Shown piece after piece: positions 1-8,058 of a stretch of 27,606 nt of DNA. This DNA is from an uncultured Prevotella sp. (lineage in GTDB: Bacteria > Bacteroidota > Bacteroidia > Bacteroidales > Bacteroidaceae): the NCBI GenBank assembly GCA_905373605.1, contig CAJPTO010000011.1, positions 1 to 27,606 on the forward strand. Reading direction: 5' to 3'. Under the pieces are notes generated by a model. It had not been told where the DNA came from, searched no databases, and saw nothing but the letters and a program-made list of their open reading frames with translations. Position numbers and translations under genes: made by a program. Position 1 is the stretch's first letter. Each line of letters starts with the position of its first letter.

Positions 1-180
1 GGGTGGGGTGGTGGGCAGCACATTTATTTCTTTTCCGTCTTTCTCGGGCAACACTTGGCTCAGAATATTAACGTCGCGTAGCTGTGTTCCGCCAACAGAA
101 AGTGTGGGCAATTGGTGCATGAGCAAGAGCGCGGCCACTGTTGTGGCCACGAAGACGAATGTTCTTGCGGGTGGGTTCAT
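1..180 (-). CDS. 5' end of an exported protein, possibly SGNH/GDSL-hydrolase-like (partial)
   Basis: The reading frame opens at an ATG at 180 and runs off the window edge, so only the first 60 residues are visible. They begin MNPPARTFVFVATTVAALLL, a typical signal peptide or membrane anchor (short charged start, hydrophobic core about residues 8-21), followed by an exported-looking stretch with LRDVNILSQVLPE. From memory, Bacteroidales SGNH/GDSL-type surface hydrolases start in a similar way, with an anchor and then an LR-V-N/D-LS segment, but no catalytic motif is inside the window, so the family is a guess. It starts 30 nt after the deoC stop on the same strand, so it could be the last gene of that operon or have its own promoter. 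No Shine-Dalgarno sequence is visible, as is usual in this phylum. Confidence 0.6.
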   Translation of the reverse strand, partial: MNPPARTFVFVATTVAALLLMHQLPTLSVGGTQLRDVNILSQVLPEKDGKEINVLPTTPP

Positions 181-210
181 TGGCTGTTGATGATGTTGTT
201 GTGTGGCTTT

Positions 211-1140
211 TTAGAAGAATTTTGTTTCTTCGCCGTTTATTTCGCTTAGCAAAAGGTTGGCCAATCGGCTTGTTCCCAGTCGGAACCACTTATTGGTGAG
301 CCACTTTTCGCCTAGCACTTCTTTCACGATGGTGTAGTAGATGATGGCATCCATCACGGTGTTGATGCCTCCGGCAGGCTTAAATCCAATCTGTATGCCC
401 GTTTTTTCGTAATATTCTTTGATGGCTTGGCACATCACGTATGCAGCTTCGGGAGTGGCCGAAACCTTTTCTTTTCCCGTTGAAGTCTTGATGTAGTCGG
501 CACCGGCATACATCGCCAGCAGGGCTGCTTTCTTGATGTTCGATGGCGTTTTGAGGTCGCCAGTTTCCAAAATCACTTTCATTGGCCGCTCTCCGCACAC
601 CTGTTTAAGCTCGGCAATGTCGTCGCAAAGCTCCTCATAATTGCCCGAGAGGAACTTTCCCACGGGCATGACGATGTCTATTTCGGTGGCTCCGTCGCGC
701 AGTGCAAGTGCTGTTTCGGCCACTTTCACCTCGATAACGGCTTGCGAAGAGGGGAAACTGCCGGCCACACAGGTCACTTCTACGCCTTCCACTTCGAGCG
801 TTTCGCTGGCCACTTCGGCAAAACAGGGGTACACACACACGGCTGCAACGTGGGGAAGTTGTGGGAATGCGCTGTCGAAGCGGTTCACACGGTCGACGAA
901 AGCCATTACGCTTGTGTCCGAATCGGTGGTGCTGAGCGTGGTCAATTCGATGCTTCCGAAGAGAAATTTCTTCACCTCGGGTGTGTCGTTTGCCAGTGTT
1001 TTCTCGGCAATGATGGTTTTAACTGCCTGCTGCACCTGCGCTTCGTCCAGGTCGGTGTTGTATTGTTGCAGGGTCTTTTCGTATTTGTTCACTTCATCAT
1101 GATGGTGATGGTGTTCGTGGTTGTGATGATGTTCAGCCAT
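211..1140 (-). CDS. deoC: Deoxyribose-phosphate aldolase (class I, DeoC)
   Basis: This cytoplasmic enzyme splits 2-deoxyribose-5-phosphate into glyceraldehyde-3-phosphate and acetaldehyde, the last step in using deoxynucleosides as carbon source. The 309-residue protein has the class I aldolase signatures: the Schiff-base lysine in YIKTSTGK (K218), the second lysine in GFKPAGGINT (K254), and the aspartate in TEIDIVMPVGKF (D155). It is longer than the roughly 220-260 residues of the classical enzyme because of an N-terminal extension, which starts with an extreme histidine run: nine of residues 4-14 are His. The ATG at 1140 lies 9 nt after the stop of the MazG-like gene, so the two are surely co-transcribed. 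The family call is secure; a metal-binding role for the histidine run is only inference. Confidence 0.96.
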   Translation of the reverse strand: MAEHHHNHEHHHHHDEVNKYEKTLQQYNTDLDEAQVQQAVKTIIAEKTLANDTPEVKKFLFGSIELTTLSTTDSDTSVMAFVDRVNRFDSAFPQLPHVAAVCVYPCFAEVASETLEVEGVEVTCVAGSFPSSQAVIEVKVAETALALRDGATEIDIVMPVGKFLSGNYEELCDDIAELKQVCGERPMKVILETGDLKTPSNIKKAALLAMYAGADYIKTSTGKEKVSATPEAAYVMCQAIKEYYEKTGIQIGFKPAGGINTVMDAIIYYTIVKEVLGEKWLTNKWFRLGTSRLANLLLSEINGEETKFF

Positions 1141-1149
1141 ATTTCTTTA

Positions 1150-1515
1150 TTATTTCAATTTTTCGTTGTTGATGTGGCGTTTGTTGTCGCGCCTTGTTTT
1201 CTTTTCAATGTTGCGTCTAAGCTCTGTTTCCAGGTCAATTCCCGTTTGGTTAGCCAGGCAAATAAGCACCCAAAGCACGTCGGCCATCTCATCGCCCAGA
1301 TTGGGTTTCTCGCCCTCTTTGAAGCTTTGGTCGCCGTAGATGCGTGCCATTTGTCGTGCCAGTTCGCCCACTTCTTCGGTAAGGATGACCATGTTGGTGA
1401 GTTCGGAGAAGTAGCGCACGCCGTAATCCCTTATCCACTGGTCCACCATTCGTTGGGCATCGCCCAATGTTAGCGGCTTGTTCCGTGGTGTATTGTCGTC
1501 TTTTTGATGTTGCAT
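1150..1515 (-). CDS. MazG-like nucleotide pyrophosphohydrolase
   Basis: This small all-alpha NTP pyrophosphohydrolase probably hydrolyses non-canonical or excess (d)NTPs to NMP and pyrophosphate. The MazG fold signatures are present: the EEVGELARQMARIYGD helix supplies the first acidic cluster and GDEMADVLWVLICLAN the second (E-x-x-x-D), which together bind Mg2+. The product is 121 residues from the ATG at 1515 (MQHQKDDNTP). An earlier in-frame start at 1551 is possible but would overlap the tail of the restriction-endonuclease relic, so I prefer 1515. The start is 1 nt after the stop of that relic and the stop is 9 nt before deoC, so it lies inside the dtd-to-deoC operon. The C-terminal tail is Lys/Arg/Asn rich. 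Substrate preference cannot be read from the sequence. Confidence 0.9.
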   Translation of the reverse strand: MQHQKDDNTPRNKPLTLGDAQRMVDQWIRDYGVRYFSELTNMVILTEEVGELARQMARIYGDQSFKEGEKPNLGDEMADVLWVLICLANQTGIDLETELRRNIEKKTRRDNKRHINNEKLK

Positions 1516-1516
1516 G

Positions 1517-1771
1517 TTATAAACGGGTAATCCACGAGTGGTCGAAAGCAATCGATTTTAAGATATTTTCTTTCTCTATTCGTGGTGGTTTCCTTATTTT
1601 AAACTTAATGGCGTTGGCTGGAACTTTTGTGTGTATGGTGAATTGTGAGCCATGTGGTTGCCAAGTAAATTTTGTTACTCCTGTTTCAGCATGTTTGCCA
1701 ATCAAGTTTCCATTGTCGTTAACCTCCCAGATGAAGTCGCTGGTGCGGTATTGTTGCACTTGTCGCCAAAT
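1517..1771 (-). pseudogene. C-terminal remnant, probably of a type II restriction endonuclease
   Basis: An open frame without a proper 5' end reads IWRQVQQYRTSDFIWEVND and ends in KENILKSIAFDHSWITRL before a stop at 1517-1519. A GTG at 1759 could formally start it (80 residues), but the protein-like sequence extends upstream of that codon, so I read it as the tail of a longer protein. It lies directly behind, and in another frame from, a DNA cytosine methyltransferase fragment. That makes the partner endonuclease of a lost restriction-modification pair the natural guess. I do not recognise the endonuclease family, and no PD-(D/E)xK or HNH motif remains. Its stop is 1 nt before the MazG-like gene, so the relic keeps the operon transcript intact. 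Confidence 0.5.
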
Positions 1772-1911
1772 GGTACGTCACCGAAGTTGGCTGCATACGT
1801 CTTGCATGCCGCCTTATCCCATTCGGACGAGAACACACATTGCGCTCCCAATTCGTCGAATGGTATCCTTATGCCGCCTATGCCAGCGAAAAGGTCGATG
1901 TATTTTACCAT
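1759..1911 (-). pseudogene. N-terminal fragment of a DNA (cytosine-5) methyltransferase
   Basis: The ATG at 1911 opens a frame beginning MVKYIDLFAGIGGIRIPF, which is motif I (SAM binding, D-L-F-A-G-x-G-G) of C5-cytosine methyltransferases. It is followed by the motif II region FSSEWDKAACKTYAANFGD and the start of the D-x-P-x-GD segment. After about 50 codons the resemblance stops and the frame runs into unrelated residues, ending at 1702. The catalytic PCQ motif (IV), the ENV motif (VI) and the target-recognition domain are all missing, so it cannot methylate DNA. A family member is normally over 300 residues. The ATG lies 13 nt after the dtd stop, suggesting an R-M cassette once sat inside this operon and then suffered an internal deletion. 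Confidence 0.85.
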
Positions 1912-1924
1912 TTGGTGTTTTTGT

Positions 1925-2374
1925 TTATTTCTCTTTGCTGTCTATAACGATGGTCACTGGCCCATCGTTCACCAGTTCCACTTGCATGTCGGCACCGAAA
2001 ACACCCGTGGCAACGGGTTTTCCCAAAGCTTCAGACAGCCGGCGGCAGAACGTTTCGTAAAGCGGAACAGACACATCAAGGCTTGCAGCGTGCACGTACG
2101 ATGGGCGGTTGCCCTTCTTGCACGATGCCATCAGTGTGAATTGACTCACAACGAGGATGCTTCCGCCAACGTCTTTCACAGAGAGATTCATCACACCCTC
2201 GTTGTCATCAAAGATACGTAGCTGGGTTGTTTTCTTCACAAGCCAGTCTATGTCGGCTTCGGTGTCGGCGTATCCAACACCCAACAGCACCAGCATTCCA
2301 CCTTCAATGGCACTTTCTACGCGGCCTTCGATGCTTACTGAGGCGCGCTTTACGCGTTGGATTACTATCCGCAT
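1925..2374 (-). CDS. dtd: D-aminoacyl-tRNA deacylase
   Basis: Dtd removes D-amino acids (and glycine wrongly attached to tRNA-Ala) from tRNA in the cytoplasm, acting as a homodimer. The 149-residue protein has the usual length. It shows MRIVIQRVKRASVSIEG at the N-terminus, the SQFTLMASCKKGNRPS motif with the active-site region, and the C-terminal NDGPVTI with the Gly-cisPro element that enforces chirality. It is the first gene of an apparent operon (dtd, R-M relic, MazG-like gene, deoC). A well-placed Bacteroides-type promoter lies just upstream, giving a leader of only about 20 nt. Confidence 0.96.
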   Translation of the reverse strand: MRIVIQRVKRASVSIEGRVESAIEGGMLVLLGVGYADTEADIDWLVKKTTQLRIFDDNEGVMNLSVKDVGGSILVVSQFTLMASCKKGNRPSYVHAASLDVSVPLYETFCRRLSEALGKPVATGVFGADMQVELVNDGPVTIVIDSKEK

Positions 2375-2399
2375 TGCTCCTTATCTTGTTGTATTAGTG

Positions 2400-2430
2400 C
2401 AAAATTACCCAAATTCGGGGATATAACAAA
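2400..2430 (-). promoter_or_regulatory. Promoter of dtd (Bacteroides-type)
   Basis: On the minus strand a -33 TTTG (2430-2427) is separated by 19 nt from a -7 box TAATTTTG (2407-2400), matching the Bacteroidetes sigma-70 consensus TTTG-N19-21-TAnnTTTG. Transcription would begin near 2393, about 20 nt before the dtd ATG at 2374. No other promoter is seen before deoC, so this one probably drives the whole dtd-deoC unit. Confidence 0.6.
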
Positions 2431-2650
2431 ATAATTTTGTATTTGTGGCGATTATGTGTTTCGGGTTTTCATGTATATCCTGTGCTTTGTATATGGTGGA
2501 TTTCTTACTTTTTTCCTTGCAACAAATAACCGTTCTAAACGATAGTTTCTAGTTAATTATCTTTACTCTTGCTAATTATTAGCCTTGCAGACTAGCACAT
2601 TTCTGACTTCTAGTGGATTTAAAACTTGCTAAATGTTCAGTACAAACCAT

Positions 2651-2760
2651 CTTGTAGGCACCGTACAAGAGCCTTGTAGCCGCACTACAAGCACCTTGTA
2701 GCCACTGTACAAGCATCTTGTAGCGGCACTACCAGGGCTTTGTAGCCGCACAGCAACATG
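2651..2760. repeat. 22-bp degenerate tandem array (5 units) with internal dyads
   Basis: Five consecutive 22-bp units begin at 2651, 2673, 2695, 2717 and 2739. Each starts with (C/T)TTGTAG, and the better ones hold an inverted repeat such as TTGTAGCCGCACTACAA, with core TAG-N5-CTA. The units differ at several positions, so the array is old or diverged rather than a fresh duplication. It lies in the spacer between the esterase-like gene and dtd. The rest of this 480-bp spacer holds only the dtd promoter and a parS-like site. Confidence 0.9.
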
Positions 2761-2831
2761 CACCCTTCCATTGATATGCATGGTAAAGGCGCGTTGCCAA
2801 TGGTGGTTATAAAACCTATTCTACTCTTGTT

Positions 2832-2847
2832 TATTTCACGTGAAACA
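2832..2847. other. parS-like ParB-binding site (1 mismatch)
   Basis: TATTTCACGTGAAACA differs at one position from the palindromic bacterial parS consensus TGTTTCACGTGAAACA. It sits 8 bp beyond the stop of the esterase-like gene, outside any coding frame. Two further sites at 7653 and 9477 support the reading as a centromere cluster. Confidence 0.75.
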
Positions 2848-2854
2848 CTATTTT

Positions 2855-4567
2855 CTACCTGTTTATCTTACTTTCCAAGAACCGTCTGATGGTGGCATCA
2901 ATGTAATTTAGGTAGTGGGTAAGCGTTGCTTGGCTTTTAACAACGGGCTGCGACTGCTGCAAAAACAAAACACCATCTACACGAGCCTTGGGCATGAAAT
3001 AGAAAAATTGCTGCTTATCGTTGCTGTTACCCAGTATGCGCATGGTAAACACGTCGCTACAACTTAATTTTTCTGTAGAAAGATATGCCATTGGGTAACC
3101 TGTTTCATGCATTGCTCGCTCAATACTGCCCTTTGGGGCATCGGCCAGACGCGAAATGGCAATCGATTTTTCTGATACTGCGTTCAATGTTTCTCCTTCG
3201 TAAGTGCACAAGGCAATGCACTGATAGTCTTCTTTATAGGCCAACTTCATGTAATGTCCCATGCTGCGGTTGTTCAGCAGCTTCATGTCGCCGGCCGTTA
3301 GGTAGTTAAGGTGTATGAAGTGGCCGTAAATTGAAGCTGTTTCGCCTTGTTTCAACACCGTTTCTGTTATTTTTTGTGCCGCTTCTGCCATAAAACCATC
3401 CCTAAGCATCAGTCTTTCGTAGTTTTCTTGATAGCTACGTGTGCCGCGAAGGTAGAAACGCATCAATTCGCGTTCGTCGCTTGTCATCCATTTGCCCACA
3501 GCACCTTGTGGTTCAAGCAGTTCTAAACTGTCTTTGGGCGTGAGTTCCCAGTTGATAAAGCGTTTGGCCAGCGAGTCTATTTCTGCCGATTGAATGTTAG
3601 TTGTGAGGGTTTTCACAAACTCGTAAAAGTCGATGCTCGATGCCAAATCCATGCTTTCAAAGTCTATTCCCCACATGGACACTTCGTTGTTGTGCGCTGC
3701 ATTGTAGCTGCGCAGCCATTGAATGAACGACAGTGTTTGCTCGGAAGACAAGTTGCCTTCCATATATCGCTCGATGTTGGCGAAGGAAAAGTGGGGGTCG
3801 TTCTTTATATAACGATTGACATAAAACGAATATTCCATTGGAAACTCGTGTAACACCAACCTGCAGTTCTGCTTCATGATGCGTTGCTTGATGATGTCGA
3901 ATGCCGTAGTGCCAAGTGTTTTGCTGCCATGAATGGTTTCGCCAATGGCCATGATGCGGATTTGCATGGAGGGAATTTTCTGGTATTGTTCGCTGCTGAT
4001 GCCCGTTACATTAGTCTTGTTCACGGTTGTAATCTCTTTTTTTGGCTCTGCATAGTTTTCCAAACGTTTTCCGTTGGACGTTACATTGAAGTAGCTCACC
4101 CAAAGTTTACCATGCATTTTATCGTTCCCAGTGCCTTCTATGAAGATGTTTAGCAGTTCTGCATCTTTTATTTTGATTTTTTTTGTTATGCTGTTCCAAT
4201 TTTTTGAGTGGGGTAGGGGGATGGTCTTGGTGTTCAAAACGCGTTCGCAATCACCGATAACGTTAAGCGTGATGCACGTTGTTTTGCATTTTTGGGTTTT
4301 GTAATTTATGCTTATCGTTATTTCTGGTTCGCCGTTATTCAATTGATATACAGGTATCAACGTGCCAATTTTCCCATTTTCATAGGGTCGACATACGAAC
4401 AAGATGGATGAAGGTTGCTCTGTTGAGTCTTTTATTGCTTCGAAGAAATAATCGGTGGTGTGCATGTTCCATCTGTAACCAAAGGTGTTTTCTTGTGCCT
4501 TTGATTTTATGGTACATAATATCATACAAATGATGAAAATTATTTTCGCATGTTTCCTTATTCCCAT
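2855..4567 (-). CDS. Exported erythromycin-esterase-superfamily protein
   Basis: The 570-residue protein starts with a signal peptide (MGIRKHAKIIFIICMILCTI, probable cleavage after KSKA), so it acts in the periplasm or at the surface. The first 190 or so residues of the mature part look beta-rich and are not recognised. The second half carries the superfamily signatures: AIGETIHGS near residue 207 (GE-x-x-H), LHEFPMEYSF near 239, WGIDFES, RDGFMAEAA, and YGHFIHLN (H-x-x-H). Known members include EreA/EreB macrolide esterases, but most chromosomal Bacteroidetes members have no proven substrate, so resistance should not be assumed. The ATG at 4567 is chosen over one at 4615 because it directly precedes the signal peptide and has an AGGAGG 10 nt upstream. 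The gene sits between uvrC and dtd, away from any resistance context. Confidence 0.82.
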   Translation of the reverse strand: MGIRKHAKIIFIICMILCTIKSKAQENTFGYRWNMHTTDYFFEAIKDSTEQPSSILFVCRPYENGKIGTLIPVYQLNNGEPEITISINYKTQKCKTTCITLNVIGDCERVLNTKTIPLPHSKNWNSITKKIKIKDAELLNIFIEGTGNDKMHGKLWVSYFNVTSNGKRLENYAEPKKEITTVNKTNVTGISSEQYQKIPSMQIRIMAIGETIHGSKTLGTTAFDIIKQRIMKQNCRLVLHEFPMEYSFYVNRYIKNDPHFSFANIERYMEGNLSSEQTLSFIQWLRSYNAAHNNEVSMWGIDFESMDLASSIDFYEFVKTLTTNIQSAEIDSLAKRFINWELTPKDSLELLEPQGAVGKWMTSDERELMRFYLRGTRSYQENYERLMLRDGFMAEAAQKITETVLKQGETASIYGHFIHLNYLTAGDMKLLNNRSMGHYMKLAYKEDYQCIALCTYEGETLNAVSEKSIAISRLADAPKGSIERAMHETGYPMAYLSTEKLSCSDVFTMRILGNSNDKQQFFYFMPKARVDGVLFLQQSQPVVKSQATLTHYLNYIDATIRRFLESKINR

Positions 4568-5756
4568 GTTACATTGTCCTCCTCTTTTTCCATTTTTTGG
4601 TTCTTTCCTTTTCAACCATTTATTCTTCTCCTTTTTTCACTTTGACCAATTTTTTAATTCTTGCAATTGACTTGTGTGATGGAGATTGATTTCTTGATTC
4701 CATTCGTTCTGGCTTTTTATTGAAGCGCAAGCAAGGTACAGTAGTGGTATTCTTTTTTAATGCTGGTTATTTTGCTCAGTCAAGACTGATAAGTTTGTAT
4801 TGAGTGATGGTGATTATTTAATTTTTAATTTCTCCTTTCACTCTTCTATTGATGAGGTTGGGCTTAGTAATGAAGATTGATTGGTGTTTCTTCCTCCTTA
4901 TGCCTCTTCTTAATTTCACAGCGTAGTTTGTGAAATTGAAAACCTCTAAGTATGCCTTTTCCTATTGCCACTACTTCGTTAAGTGTTTGCGGTTCATCCG
5001 TTGTGATACCCCAACTTGTTATATAACGCCATAATGAAGTTTGTATTATGCTTGCTTATTATTATTATTTCCCCGTCTAATGCTTTTTGGTAAGTGTGAA
5101 TTTCACTCGATTACTCCATTTTCTGCTTTAAGGGAATTTTTAGTTTTACCCTAATTTTAATAACATCTATTAACACGGAGAATTGAATATTTGCGCACAA
5201 CCCTCCAGTCGGCTGCAAATATCGCCGTATTTTTGAAGTTTGTAACGTTTTGAATACTAATACTTTAGAGTTACATATCCATCTTAAGGCTAGGTCTTAT
5301 GTTTGTTTATCTTTTCTCTTTCCTTTGATTATCAGGACATTAGCTTTTAGTTTGTTCATTCTTATCGCTCGATATTTGCCTCGTTTTATGTTTCAATGTG
5401 ACAAAGAAAAGGAATTTTCGTTGATTTTATTTGCGGTTGAACGACATTGTTTTCTATAACATTTTGCTCTCTCTGGCGTGAGTATCGCCACAACTTGTAA
5501 TCTTCGGCAGGGGCATATACCTTTCTATAGAAACCCATTCAGATGAAAAGGAAAATAGAAACTGAACATGCAGTTTGCATTTTCCCTGGGGATAACAAAC
5601 CTCTGTGTATAGTTGGCGCAAGGGATGGTGTACTTTCAACATTGCATATCTGGGGTTATGGCCAGCGTACGCATATGCATTGTGTTTCAATTAAGTCTTG
5701 ATATTCGTACCACTAACCAATTCATTTCATATATCATCCTTCAACTAATGTTTGGA
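4568..5756. other. Long spacer between uvrC and the esterase-like gene; no convincing gene
   Basis: About 1.2 kb of AT-rich DNA. Seen in it: an inverted repeat AATTTCACA-N8-TGTGAAATT at 4912-4937, and a TAAGTTTG box on the plus strand at 4790 without a well-spaced -33 element. A minus-strand open frame of 78 codons at 5454-5690 contains a fairly protein-like stretch (SSEWVSIERYMPLPKITSCG). I could not tie that frame to a family; it has no clear promoter or terminator. It could be a decayed gene, a dispersed element, or chance. Confidence 0.4.
4578..4583 (-). promoter_or_regulatory. Shine-Dalgarno sequence for the esterase-like gene
   Basis: AGGAGG on the minus strand with a 10-nt spacer to the ATG at 4567. 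It is the clearest Shine-Dalgarno in the window, where most genes have none, and it settles the start codon in favour of 4567 over 4615. Confidence 0.6.
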
Positions 5757-7613
5757 TCAGAGCCGGTAGTTGTCGTTCGGTTCTGTGTTATGCCAATGGT
5801 TAAACACCATTTCTGCCTTTGCCTTACCCACCACTTCGGTTAACACTTCGAGCGAAGCATCCTTAATCTGCTTCACCGACTTAAGTTTCTTCAGCAATGT
5901 AGCCTTGGTTTTAGGACCAATGCCTTTGATGTCGTCCAACTCGGAGTGCAAAGCATGCTTGCTGCGCTTATCCCTATGAAAGGTGATGGCATAGCGATGC
6001 ACCTCGTCTTGTATGCGGGTCAACACATGGAAGAGTTCGCTTTTCACATCGAGTCCCACCACCTGCGGCGGCCAACCATAGAGAAGTTCGTTGGTTCTGT
6101 GCCTGTCGTCTTTTGCCAAACCGGCAATGGGGATGTCTAGGTGCAGCTCATCAACCACCACTTCGCGCACAACACCCATCTGACCTTTACCACCATCGGT
6201 GATAATCAGTTGGGGTAGGGGAGTGCCTTCCTCAATCATGCGCTTGTAACGCCGCCTTACCACCTCTTGCATCGAGGCATAATCGTCGGGTCCTTCCACG
6301 GTTTTGATGTTGTATTTGCGGTAATCTTGCTTGCTAGGCTTCATGGCTTTGAAAACCACACAGCCCGCAACAGCATCCGTTCCTGATATGTTTGAGTTGT
6401 CAAAACACTCAATCTGGTAGGGCATTTGTGGCAGTTTCAGCTTCGATTGCAGTTCTTTCATCAACCTAACAGCCTTTTGTTCGGGGTTCAGTTTCTCGCT
6501 TTGTTTCAGTCTGTCAAACTTATATTGCTTGCCATTCATCTCAGAAAGCTCCAGCAAACGGCGTTTGTCACCTCTTTGCGGCACAATAAATACGGCCTCG
6601 CGCATGTTCCATTCCATCTCAAAAGGCACTACAATCTCTTTCGCTTTGCTGTTAAAACGCTCGCGAATTTCGGGAATGGCCGATGCCAGGATGTCTTCTA
6701 AGGTTTCGTCCAGCTTTCTTTTGTACTCGAAAGTGAAGCTTTGGTTCACCGTTCCGTTCTTTACATGCAGGTAATTGATGAAAGCCGTGCGGTTAAACTC
6801 GTCATCGATGATGGAGAACACATCCACATCGGCAATGCTAAAGCTAACCACTTCGCTCTTGGCACAAAAGTTATCGAGCAGCAGATAACGCTTTTTCAGG
6901 GTTTCTGCCTCCTCAAATTTCAGTTCTTCTGCCTTTTGTAGCATCTCTTCATATAGCATCTTACACACCTCGCGCGTGTTTCCTTTCAATATTTCGCGCG
7001 CTTGGCGAATGTTTTCTTGGTAGTTTTCCCAGCTCTGTTTGCCCACGCAGGGTGCATCGCAGTTGTGTATATGGTATTCTAAGCATGCCTTATACTTCCC
7101 CATCTCTATTCCTTCTTGCGTTATGGGGAAGTGGCAGGTGCGTGGTTTGTATATCTTACCGATGATTTCAAGCAGTGCCACCATCGTTGGTACATGGCTA
7201 TAGGGTCCATAATATGTGCCCAGCCGCTTGTTAATGGTGCGTGTTTTGAAAATTCGCGGAAACAATTCGTTGGTAACACAGATGCTCGGATAAGTCTTTC
7301 CGTCTTTTAAAAGCACATTATAACGTGGGTTATATTTTTTGATGAGGCTGTTTTCGAGCAGTAAAGCATCCTCTTCAGTGTTTACAACGGTATACGAAAT
7401 GTCGAAGATTTTGCTTACCAAAACCTTCGTTTTAAATCTGTCTACCTCCTTATGAAAGTAAGAAGACACTCTGCTCTTCAAATTTTTGGCCTTGCCAACA
7501 TAGATAATCGTGTGGTCTTTGTCGTAAAATTGATAGCTGCCTGGTTTGTCTGGCAGGCTCAACACGATGCCTTTTAGGTGTGCCAATCGCTTTTCGTTTT
7601 CTTCTTTCGTCAT
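5757..7613 (-). CDS. uvrC: UvrABC excinuclease subunit C
   Basis: UvrC makes both incisions around bulky DNA lesions in nucleotide excision repair. The 618-residue protein has all domains in order: an N-terminal GIY-YIG nuclease (GSYQFYDKDHTIIYVGKAKNL, residues about 25-45), a Cys region (YHIHNCDAPCVG), the UVR motif that contacts UvrB (about 215-245), the RNase H-like endonuclease domain (ECFDNSNISG, LIITDGGKGQMG, and HRYAITFHRDKRSK), and a C-terminal helix-hairpin-helix (ELDDIKGIGPKTKATLLKKL). The ATG at 7613 fits the family start. A parS-like site lies 40 nt upstream of the start, and no clean promoter was seen. The normal neighbours apt and dtd are present but separated by 1.3 kb and by an extra gene plus spacers. 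Confidence 0.97.
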   Translation of the reverse strand: MTKEENEKRLAHLKGIVLSLPDKPGSYQFYDKDHTIIYVGKAKNLKSRVSSYFHKEVDRFKTKVLVSKIFDISYTVVNTEEDALLLENSLIKKYNPRYNVLLKDGKTYPSICVTNELFPRIFKTRTINKRLGTYYGPYSHVPTMVALLEIIGKIYKPRTCHFPITQEGIEMGKYKACLEYHIHNCDAPCVGKQSWENYQENIRQAREILKGNTREVCKMLYEEMLQKAEELKFEEAETLKKRYLLLDNFCAKSEVVSFSIADVDVFSIIDDEFNRTAFINYLHVKNGTVNQSFTFEYKRKLDETLEDILASAIPEIRERFNSKAKEIVVPFEMEWNMREAVFIVPQRGDKRRLLELSEMNGKQYKFDRLKQSEKLNPEQKAVRLMKELQSKLKLPQMPYQIECFDNSNISGTDAVAGCVVFKAMKPSKQDYRKYNIKTVEGPDDYASMQEVVRRRYKRMIEEGTPLPQLIITDGGKGQMGVVREVVVDELHLDIPIAGLAKDDRHRTNELLYGWPPQVVGLDVKSELFHVLTRIQDEVHRYAITFHRDKRSKHALHSELDDIKGIGPKTKATLLKKLKSVKQIKDASLEVLTEVVGKAKAEMVFNHWHNTEPNDNYRL

Positions 7614-7652
7614 AGTTATAATCCCTTTGTTTAAAGGTAATACGATGTTTTT

Positions 7653-7668
7653 TGTTTCACGTGAAACT
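7653..7668. other. parS-like ParB-binding site (1 mismatch)
   Basis: TGTTTCACGTGAAACT matches the parS consensus at 15 of 16 positions; only the last base differs. It is intergenic, 40 nt upstream of the uvrC start, and is the best match in the window. Confidence 0.8.
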
Positions 7669-8058
7669 TAATAGTAAGTGTTTGCCTTTTGCTTTCTAGT
7701 GAAGGTGATTGCTTTTCATATTACATATGCAAAGCGCATCCCTTCTCGATGTTGATTGTTTGTGGCAATGGGGAGGACTATCTTTTTGTCTAGGCTTGCT
7801 CGTTGCTAAACAATGTGCCTGCTTAGTGTGCAACGTAGATGTCCTGATGGGTTAGAATACAAAACGCTTGTAAATGCTTTGCTAGGCATATCACAACATT
7901 TGTTTCTGGTTTACTATACGCAAAGGCACTATATTTTTGTGTGCTTTTATCCTGAAAGCTCATATCATCAGCACGCGTTAACCACGGAAACCTGCCGTAT
8001 TCCGTTATGATAATAACGTGATAAGTGTGCAAATTTGCCGCAATTGTTTAATCTAGCC

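Noticed and set aside
742..1473. 243-codon plus-strand frame opposite deoC and the MazG-like gene
   Set aside because: It is fully antisense to two well-supported genes, is His/Val/Phe-rich with no motif, and its composition mirrors the opposite strand.
2855..4567. Macrolide resistance gene (ereA/ereB)
   Set aside because: Only superfamily motifs are shared; the protein is exported, has an additional N-terminal region, and there is no mobile or resistance context.
5250..5459. 69-codon plus-strand frame with a hydrophobic middle
   Set aside because: Starts at a TTG in AT-rich spacer without promoter or relatives that I recognise; hydrophobicity is expected from T-rich DNA.
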